In this document: positions 1 through 4,673 of the stretch, piece by piece
How positions within the stretch are numbered: position 1 is the stretch's first letter
Layout: each line of letters starts with the position of its first letter
Source of the DNA: JBBQSN01 sp038213835
GTDB taxonomy: Bacteria > Actinomycetota > Actinomycetes > Actinomycetales > CAWJMD01
Assembly: GCA_038213835.1 (NCBI GenBank)
Contig: JBBQSN010000168.1
Location: 1-6,961, forward strand
Length of the DNA: 6,961 nt
Direction: 5' to 3'
Notes under the pieces: model-generated
Databases searched by the model: none
The model's input: the letters and a program-made list of their open reading frames with translations, nothing else
Told to the model about the DNA's origin: nothing
Position numbers and translations under genes: made by a program

Positions 1-160
1 CCCGCCCCGGCCACCCCCACCCCGGCCGCGATCTCCTCGGCCCGGGCGGCGGCGCCGGGCCCGGCCACCCCCGGGGCGGGTCCCCCCCCGGCCGCGCGGG
101 GCCGGACCCCCCCCGGCCCCCCACCCCGGCTCCTGCCGCCCGCCCCCACCGGGAGACCAC
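1..160. other. Extremely GC-rich low-complexity leader upstream of malF
   Basis: Only 16 of the 160 bases are A or T, so the block is about 90% G+C, and it is C-rich on the + strand. It has no stop codon in any of the six frames and no ATG, so no upstream gene can be seen to end here; the binding-protein gene normally found before malF must lie further left, if it is present. Visible structure includes inverted arms GGCCCGG (39-45) and CCGGGCC (55-61), inverted arms GGGTCC (78-83) and GGACCC (104-109), and the palindrome CCGCGCGG (92-99). There is also a 15-base direct repeat (79-93 and 104-118, one mismatch), each copy holding a run of eight C. No promoter is recognisable. By inference it is a transcribed spacer that can fold, but an error-prone homopolymer stretch in the assembly is also possible. 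Confidence 0.6.
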
Positions 161-1771
161 GTGTCCCAGACGCTCACCAGGCCCGCCACGCCCCCCGCCG
201 ACCCACCGCCGCCCACCGGCCGTCGGCAGACCAGCACCACCGTCGGTGTCCTGGCGGTCAAGATCGTCTTCCTCGGGATCGTCGTCGGCGTGGCCGCGGC
301 GCTGACCCCGCAGCTGCTGGCCAGCGAGCGGTGGGCGTTCCTCGCCGCGCTCTGGGCGATCGCGCTGGTCCTGGTGGCCACGTACGCGACCGGTCGTGGC
401 CTGCCGGCGAAGTACCTCGTCCCCGGCACGCTGTTCCTCTGCCTGTTCGTGGTGTACCCGGTGATCGCGACGGCGCAGCTCTCGACCACCAACTTCGGTG
501 ACGGCACGAGGACGTCCAAGGAGGACGCGATCGCCCGCATCGTCGGGGCGTCCGTGGTCCAGACGCCCGACGCACCGCGCTACAACCTCTCCATCGCCAC
601 GCAGGGTTCGGTGACCGACGGCCCGTTCACCTACTTCCTGGTCTCCCAGGAGGACGGCACCGTCTTCTCCGGCACCGCAGACGGCCTGGAGGAGCTGGAC
701 GACGGCGACGTCACCGTCGTCGAGGACCGCGTCACCGAGGCGGGCGGCTTCGAGTTCCTCACCCCGCAGCAGGTCAACGACGCCGGGGAGGTGCTGAGCG
801 AGTTCTCGGTGAAGACCGACGACGGGGCGATCCGGCAGCTCGGCATCCGCGAGGCCTTCGAGGGCACCACGACGCTGCAGTACGACGAGGCCACCGACAC
901 GATCACCAACACCCAGACGGACGTCACCTACGAGATCGAGAGGGTCGGCGACCGCGAGTTCTTCCTGGACCCGGACGGCAACCGGCTCTCCGACCAGTCG
1001 TGGAAGGCCAACGTCGGGTTCGCGAACTTCGAGCGGGTCTTCACCGACAGCAGGATCAGCGGAGACTTCCTGCGCATCTTCGTCTGGACCGTCGTGTTCG
1101 CCACCCTGTCCGTGGTCACGACGTTCGGGCTGGGTCTGCTGCTGGCCACGACGCTCAACGACCCGCGGGTGCGCGGTCAGAAGGTCTATCGCTCGATCCT
1201 GCTTCTGCCGTACGCGATCCCCGGCTTCATCTCGCTGCTGGTCTGGGCGAGCTTCTACAACCGCGACTTCGGCCTCATCAACGACCTCCTCGGCCTGGAC
1301 ATCAACTGGTTGGGCGAGACCGGCTGGGCACGAACGGCTCTGATCATCACCAACACCTGGCTCGGGTTCCCCTACATGTTCCTCGTCGCCACCGGGGCCC
1401 TGCAGTCGATCCCCCCGGACCTCAAGGAGGCCGCGAGCATCGACGGCGCCAGCGGGTTCTACGGCTTCCGCAAGGTGACCTTCCCACTGCTCCTGGTGTC
1501 GGTGGCACCCTTGCTGGTGGCCACGTTCGCCTTCAACTTCAACAACTTCACGGCCATCTTCCTGCTCACCGAGGGAGGTCCGTTCACCCCGGACAACCCG
1601 ACGGCAGGCGGCACCGACCTGCTCATCAGCTACACGATCAGGCTGGCGTTCGGCGCCGGCGGCGCCCAGATCGGTTTCGCCGCAGCGATCTCCGTCTGCC
1701 TGTTCGTCCTCACCGGCGTCATCGCCGCCCTGCAGTTCCGCCTGACCCGCTCCCTCGAGGACGTGAGCTGA
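161..1771 (+). CDS. malF: Maltose/maltodextrin ABC importer permease, MalF type
   Basis: This 536-residue integral membrane protein forms, with MalG, the membrane channel of a maltose/maltodextrin-type importer. Hydrophobic segments lie near residues 27-48, 58-76, 84-107, 303-331, 345-366, 392-413, 443-470 and 503-525, giving about eight membrane spans as in the long MalF architecture. Residues about 110-300 form a hydrophilic, acidic extracytoplasmic loop, comparable in place and size to the P2 loop of enterobacterial MalF, which contacts the binding protein. The cytoplasmic EAA loop, which docks the ATPase, is at residues 423-442 (EAASIDGASGFYGFRKVTFP). The GTG start is supported by GGGAG at 151-155, five bases upstream. 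The N-terminus is Pro/Thr-rich and cytoplasmic. The stop is one base before malG, so the two are co-transcribed. The family is certain; maltodextrin as substrate is inferred from the malR neighbour and could instead be a related oligosaccharide. Confidence 0.93.
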   Translation: MSQTLTRPATPPADPPPPTGRRQTSTTVGVLAVKIVFLGIVVGVAAALTPQLLASERWAFLAALWAIALVLVATYATGRGLPAKYLVPGTLFLCLFVVYPVIATAQLSTTNFGDGTRTSKEDAIARIVGASVVQTPDAPRYNLSIATQGSVTDGPFTYFLVSQEDGTVFSGTADGLEELDDGDVTVVEDRVTEAGGFEFLTPQQVNDAGEVLSEFSVKTDDGAIRQLGIREAFEGTTTLQYDEATDTITNTQTDVTYEIERVGDREFFLDPDGNRLSDQSWKANVGFANFERVFTDSRISGDFLRIFVWTVVFATLSVVTTFGLGLLLATTLNDPRVRGQKVYRSILLLPYAIPGFISLLVWASFYNRDFGLINDLLGLDINWLGETGWARTALIITNTWLGFPYMFLVATGALQSIPPDLKEAASIDGASGFYGFRKVTFPLLLVSVAPLLVATFAFNFNNFTAIFLLTEGGPFTPDNPTAGGTDLLISYTIRLAFGAGGAQIGFAAAISVCLFVLTGVIAALQFRLTRSLEDVS

Positions 1772-1772
1772 G

Positions 1773-2723
1773 ATGACCGTGAACCCGCCCGCCGACACCG
1801 TCGCCAACGACGCGATCGTGGACGTGACGCCCGCCGCCCCGAGCCGCAAGCCGACCCCGCAGTCCAAGCTCAAGGGTGCGCGCTGGTGGCGCGAGGTCGG
1901 CTGGCGGCACGTGGTCGGCCTGCTGGCCGTCGTGTTCGCCGCCTTCCCGATCCTCTACATCGTCTCGGCGGCGCTGAACCCGATCGGGTCGATCACCTCG
2001 ACGTCGCTGTTCCCGAGCCAGTTCAGCCTGGCGAACTTCGAGTCGATCCTCACCGACCCCAACCGGCCGTTCCTGCGCTGGTTCGGCAACACGCTGGTCC
2101 TGTGCGTCCTGGTCCCCACCGGCCAGGTGCTCTGCAGCGCGCTGGCCGCGTACGCCTTCTCGCGGTTCCGGTTCACCGGCCGTCGCCCCGGCCTGCTGAC
2201 CCTGCTCCTGATCCAGCTGTTCCCGCAGTTCCTCGCAGCGGTCGCCCTGTACACGATGTTCACCGAGCTCGGCGAGGTCGTCCCGGCCGTGGGCCTGAAC
2301 ACCCTGCTCGGCTACGGCCTCGTCCTGATGGGCGGTGCACTCGGCCAGGTCTGGCTGATCAAGGGGTTCTTCGACGCCATCCCGCGCGAGCTGGACGAGG
2401 CCGCGATCATGGACGGTGCCGGGCACGCGACGATCTTCTTCCGGATCATCCTCCCGCTCGTGCGCCCGATCCTGGCGGTGACCGGCCTGCTGGCCTTCAT
2501 CGGCATCATCAGCGAGTTCCTCCTGGCCTCGATCTTCCTCACCGGCAGCGACAACAAGACGCTGGCGATCGGGCTGTACGGGATCATCGACGCCGACCGC
2601 TCGAACAACCTGGGGGTCTTCGCCGCCGGCGCGCTGCTGGCCGCGCTGCCGGTCATCCTGCTGTTCCAGTACCTGCAGCGGTACATCGTCGGCGGTCTGA
2701 CCGCGGGGGCCGTCAAGGGGTAG
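1773..2723 (+). CDS. malG: Maltose/maltodextrin ABC importer permease, MalG type
   Basis: This 316-residue partner permease of MalF has six predicted membrane spans, near residues 47-69, 106-128, 139-163, 173-196, 234-256 and 280-300. The EAA ATPase-docking loop is at residues 209-228 (EAAIMDGAGHATIFFRIILP) and is closer to the consensus than the one in MalF. The C-terminus, RYIVGGLTAGAVKG, is the conserved ending of the MalG family. The N-terminal 40 residues are polar and rich in Pro, Ala and Lys, longer than in enterobacterial MalG, as is common in actinobacteria. ATG follows the malF stop after one base (TGA-G-ATG). The only SD-like bases, GAGG at 1757-1760, are 12 bases away, so translational coupling to malF is likely. 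No ATPase gene follows, so the pair must use an ATPase encoded elsewhere. Confidence 0.95.
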   Translation: MTVNPPADTVANDAIVDVTPAAPSRKPTPQSKLKGARWWREVGWRHVVGLLAVVFAAFPILYIVSAALNPIGSITSTSLFPSQFSLANFESILTDPNRPFLRWFGNTLVLCVLVPTGQVLCSALAAYAFSRFRFTGRRPGLLTLLLIQLFPQFLAAVALYTMFTELGEVVPAVGLNTLLGYGLVLMGGALGQVWLIKGFFDAIPRELDEAAIMDGAGHATIFFRIILPLVRPILAVTGLLAFIGIISEFLLASIFLTGSDNKTLAIGLYGIIDADRSNNLGVFAAGALLAALPVILLFQYLQRYIVGGLTAGAVKG

Positions 2724-2751
2724 GTCAGCGGGTCCGTCTTCCATCATCGCG

Positions 2752-2767
2752 TTGCAAGATCTGCAAG
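2752..2767. promoter_or_regulatory. Probable MalR operator upstream of malR
   Basis: The 16 bases TTGCAAGATCTGCAAG contain the inverted arms TTGCA (2752-2756) and TGCAA (2762-2766) around a 5-base centre. They also contain a direct repeat of TGCAAG (2753-2758 and 2762-2767) with a 9-base period. From memory, streptomycete MalR/Reg1 regulators bind CTTGCAG-type repeats in maltose and amylase promoters, and CTGCAAG at 2761-2767 is the exact reverse complement of that motif. The element lies 33 to 48 bases before the malR start codon, where bound repressor would block a promoter at that start. Binding of MalR here is inferred. Confidence 0.68.
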
Positions 2768-2786
2768 GTCGTGACCGCGAATGCGT

Positions 2787-2792
2787 TACGTT
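2787..2792 (+). promoter_or_regulatory. Putative -10 element of a leaderless malR promoter
   Basis: TACGTT fits the actinobacterial -10 pattern TANNNT and ends seven bases before the malR ATG at 2800. Transcription would therefore begin at or next to the start codon. The bases just before the ATG (TTGCCACCC) contain no Shine-Dalgarno sequence, which agrees with a leaderless mRNA. A good -35 hexamer at 16-18 bases is not visible; the region is occupied by the operator-like repeat and the bases just after it. Confidence 0.4.
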
Positions 2793-2799
2793 GCCACCC

Positions 2800-3819
2800 A
2801 TGCGCGCGCGACTGGCTGACATCGCAGGTCAGGCGGGGGTCAGCGAGGCCACCGTCAGCCGGGTGCTCAACGGCAAGCCGGGGGTCGCCGACTCGACCCG
2901 TCAGGCCGTGCTGACGGCCCTGGACGTCCTGGGGTACGAGCGGCCCTCCCGGCTGCGCAAGAAGTCCGCCGGTCTCGTCGGTCTGATCACGCCCGAGCTG
3001 GAGAACCCGATCTTCCCGGCCTTCGCCCAGGTGATCGAGTCGGCCCTCTCCCAGCACTCCTACACGCCGGTGCTCTGCACCCAGACGCCGGGCGGGGTGC
3101 ACGAGGACGACTACACGACGATGCTGCTCGAGCGCGGCGTCTCGGGGATCCTGTTCGTCAGCGGCCTGCACGCCGACACCACCGCCGACACCACCCGGTA
3201 CTCGACGCTGCGCGAGCGCGGGCTGCCGATCGTCCTGGTCAACGGCTACACCGAGGGCATCGACGCGCCGTTCATCAGCAACGACGACGTCGCCTCGATG
3301 GACATCGCGGTCTCCCACCTGGTCTCCCAGGGGCACAGCCGGATCGGGCTTGCGCTCGGGCCGTCCCGGTTCGTGCCGGTCATCCGCAAGGTCACCGGGT
3401 TCTCGGCCGCCATGCGCAACCAGCTGGGCCTGGACGCCGGTGCCGTCGACGACCTCATCGAGTACTCGCTGTTCTCGGTCGAGGGCGGCGCAGCCGCGGC
3501 GTCCCGACTGGTCGACCGCGGCTGCACGGCGATCATCTGCGGGTCCGACCTGATGGCGCTCGGTGCGATCCGGGCGGTGCGGGACCAGGGTCTGCGGGTC
3601 CCCGAGGACGTGTCGGTCGTCGGCTACGACGACTCGGTGCTGATCGCGTTCACAGACCCGCCGCTCACGACGGTGCGCCAGGCCGTCTCGTCGATGGGTG
3701 CGGCGGCCGTCCGGGCGCTGCTGGACGAGATCAACGGCACCCCGGCGCCGCGGGCGGAGTACGTGTTCCGCCCGGAGCTGGTCGTGCGGGGCTCCACCGC
3801 GGCGGCGCGCCCCCGCTAA
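2800..3819 (+). CDS. malR: LacI-family transcriptional repressor, MalR-like
   Basis: This 339-residue cytoplasmic DNA-binding regulator is expected to repress maltose/maltodextrin uptake genes until a sugar ligand is bound. The N-terminal helix-turn-helix is at residues 5-28 (LADIAGQAGVSEATVSRVLN then GKPG). A linker at 44-60 (LGYERPSRLRKKSAGLV) lacks the usual LacI hinge wording but matches what I remember of streptomycete MalR/Reg1. The periplasmic-binding-protein-like domain follows, with TPELENPIFPAF (64-75), GYDDS (275-279) and PPLTTVRQ (287-294), ending RPELVVRGST. I chose the ATG at 2800 because the helix-turn-helix begins there. An upstream in-frame TTG at 2752 would add 16 non-conserved residues and lies inside the operator. 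There is no Shine-Dalgarno, so a leaderless transcript is likely. The gene follows malG after 76 bases in the same direction, whereas in Streptomyces malR is, as I recall, divergent from malE. Confidence 0.93.
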   Translation: MRARLADIAGQAGVSEATVSRVLNGKPGVADSTRQAVLTALDVLGYERPSRLRKKSAGLVGLITPELENPIFPAFAQVIESALSQHSYTPVLCTQTPGGVHEDDYTTMLLERGVSGILFVSGLHADTTADTTRYSTLRERGLPIVLVNGYTEGIDAPFISNDDVASMDIAVSHLVSQGHSRIGLALGPSRFVPVIRKVTGFSAAMRNQLGLDAGAVDDLIEYSLFSVEGGAAAASRLVDRGCTAIICGSDLMALGAIRAVRDQGLRVPEDVSVVGYDDSVLIAFTDPPLTTVRQAVSSMGAAAVRALLDEINGTPAPRAEYVFRPELVVRGSTAAARPR

Positions 3820-3878
3820 CCGCGAGCCCCCTCTGACCGCGAGCCCCTGCTGACCGCGAGCCCCTGCTGACCGCGAGC
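3803..3878. repeat. 17-bp tandem repeat overlapping the malR stop codon
   Basis: The unit CCGCGAGCCCCTGCTGA occurs exactly at 3837-3853 and 3854-3870. At 3820-3836 it appears with two differences (CCGCGAGCCCCCTCTGA), and an eight-base partial copy is at 3871-3878. The 17 bases at 3803-3819, which end the malR coding sequence with TAA, match the unit at 13 positions and look like a degenerate first copy. The array is therefore about 3.5 clear copies plus one decayed copy in the gene end. Each full copy carries one TGA. Its function is unknown. Confidence 0.85.
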
Positions 3879-3883
3879 TCGCG
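3872..3883. repeat. Perfect 12-bp palindrome closing the tandem array
   Basis: CGCGAGCTCGCG is a perfect palindrome made from the start of the last partial 17-bp unit plus its mirror. An alternative RNA fold pairs GACC (3869-3872) with GGTC (3890-3893) and GCGA (3873-3876) with TCGC (3884-3887). Either form could act as the 3' hairpin of the malR transcript, although no T-run follows. Confidence 0.6.
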
Positions 3884-4015
3884 TCGCGTGGTCTGAGTGC
3901 GGCACCCGGTGCATCTACGTCGTTCTCCTCGGGACTGCCGGGCGCGCGGGCGCCACTGTCGATCCAGAGCGAACCCGGACCGACCGGGACCGCCGGATCG
4001 AGGAGCATCCCCACC
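3884..4015. other. Intergenic region with the leader of the secreted-protein gene
   Basis: No coding sequence is supported here. It holds a short inverted repeat, GCACC/GGTGC (3902-3912, one-base centre), and another, CCCGG (3974-3978) with CCGGG (3984-3988). A good Shine-Dalgarno, AGGAG at 4001-4005, lies ten bases before the ATG at 4016. The promoter for the secreted-protein gene probably lies here, but I cannot identify convincing -35/-10 hexamers. No TGCAAG-type MalR site is seen, so MalR control of the next gene is not supported. Confidence 0.5.
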
Positions 4016-4570
4016 ATGAACGCACGAACCAGCACCACCACCAGCACGGGCCGGGACCGCCGGCGCTCGGCGCTGAGCACCCGCCGCACCGCCCGCGGCA
4101 CGGCCGTCGCGGTCGGCGTCGCAGCCCTGACCCTGCCGTTCCTCGTGGCCGTCCCGGCCCAGGCCGCGACGACCCTGAGCGGCTGCACCGTCACGCCGCT
4201 GATCCCGGTGGCGAACGGGGACGTCGACGCCACCAACACGCCGATGGTCGACTACGTCTACACCGTCACCTGCGACCCGGGCCGGTCGGTCCAGATCGTC
4301 TCGCAGTACTGGGAGCAGGACACCTGGGAACGTGAGGACGATGACGAGGACGACCAGTTCGACAGCGCCGTCCGCACCAGGGACTTCACCAACGCCTCGG
4401 TCCGCAAGACCAAGACGGTCACCGTCGAGAAGGTGCTGCCGAGCCTGGATGGGAGTGGCGACCCCGAGGCGGAGGTCTACCAGAAGGTGAAGTTCAAGGT
4501 GTCGTCCGGCGGGGTGGACTCCCCGTGGACGGCGTTCGAGCTCACCCTCCCGCAGTTCATCCACCAGTGA
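4016..4570 (+). CDS. Small secreted protein of unknown function
   Basis: This gene encodes 184 residues, and I do not recognise the family. Residues 1-30 are polar and basic (RRR at 15-17, RR at 23-24). A hydrophobic core at about 29-46 is followed by VPAQA, giving a likely signal-peptidase cleavage after A50. The mature part of about 134 residues has only two cysteines, C57 and C86, which could form a disulfide bond. It also has a strongly acidic stretch, EREDDDEDDQFD (105-116), that could be a flexible or cation-binding loop. Alternating polar/hydrophobic segments such as KTVTVEKVL and VYQKVKFKVSS suggest a beta-rich fold. No sortase motif, lipobox or C-terminal membrane span is seen, so the protein should be released or loosely attached. 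AGGAG at 4001-4005 supports the ATG. It appears to be a single-gene unit, because repeats precede it and hairpins follow. No role in sugar use can be claimed. Confidence 0.85.
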   Translation: MNARTSTTTSTGRDRRRSALSTRRTARGTAVAVGVAALTLPFLVAVPAQAATTLSGCTVTPLIPVANGDVDATNTPMVDYVYTVTCDPGRSVQIVSQYWEQDTWEREDDDEDDQFDSAVRTRDFTNASVRKTKTVTVEKVLPSLDGSGDPEAEVYQKVKFKVSSGGVDSPWTAFELTLPQFIHQ

Positions 4571-4577
4571 CCCTCTA

Positions 4578-4605
4578 GGGAGCGCCGCCCCGGTCGGGGG
4601 CGCCC
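4578..4605 (+). terminator. Probable terminator after the secreted-protein gene
   Basis: Seven bases after the stop codon, GGG (4578-4580) can pair with CCC (4603-4605), and CGCCCC (4586-4591) with GGGGCG (4597-4602), around a GGTCG loop. An unpaired AGCGC lies on the left side between the two stems. Only TT follows, so there is no real U-tract, which is common in high-GC actinobacteria. Its place directly after the stop makes a transcription end or mRNA-stabilising hairpin likely. Confidence 0.55.
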
Positions 4606-4618
4606 TTCGCCGCCGACA

Positions 4619-4651
4619 GGTGCGCAGGACCGGACGCCGGTCCTGCGCACC
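4619..4651. terminator. Perfect 15-bp stem hairpin between two genes
   Basis: GGTGCGCAGGACCGG (4619-4633) and CCGGTCCTGCGCACC (4637-4651) are exact reverse complements separated by ACG. No T-run follows on either side. It lies 48 bases after the stop of the secreted-protein gene and 22 bases before the likely start of the next gene. The hairpin is seen directly; its role as a second or insulating terminator, or as a structure in the 5' region of the next mRNA, is inferred. Confidence 0.65.
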
Positions 4652-4673
4652 CTCGTCGTGCGACCCTGAGGTC

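Noticed and set aside
2752..2799. Upstream TTG start adding 16 residues to MalR
   Set aside because: The added residues come before the conserved helix-turn-helix start and are encoded by the operator-like repeat; ATG 2800 fits the family.
1000..2914. Two + strand alternative frames (1000-1776 and 1886-2914) inside malF and malG
   Set aside because: They encode Arg/His/Pro-rich products with no membrane or domain pattern, and they overlap well-conserved permease genes.
3803..3878. CRISPR array
   Set aside because: The 17-bp units are directly adjacent with no spacers and no cas genes nearby, so this is a simple tandem repeat.
3896..3921. ECF-type promoter (GGCACC then CGTC) before the secreted gene
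   Set aside because: The spacing between the two motifs is 11 bases, shorter than expected for such promoters, so the match is not convincing.
4016..4090. Twin-arginine export signal on the secreted protein
   Set aside because: Arginine pairs are present, but the flanking consensus (S-R-R-x-F-L-K type) is absent; an ordinary Sec signal fits.
2725..4239. Long reverse-strand open frame of 504 codons opposite malR
   Set aside because: It lies antisense to malR and the start of the secreted gene, and its product is low-complexity Arg/Asp/Gly/Ala with no domain. Long mirror frames are expected opposite GC-rich genes.
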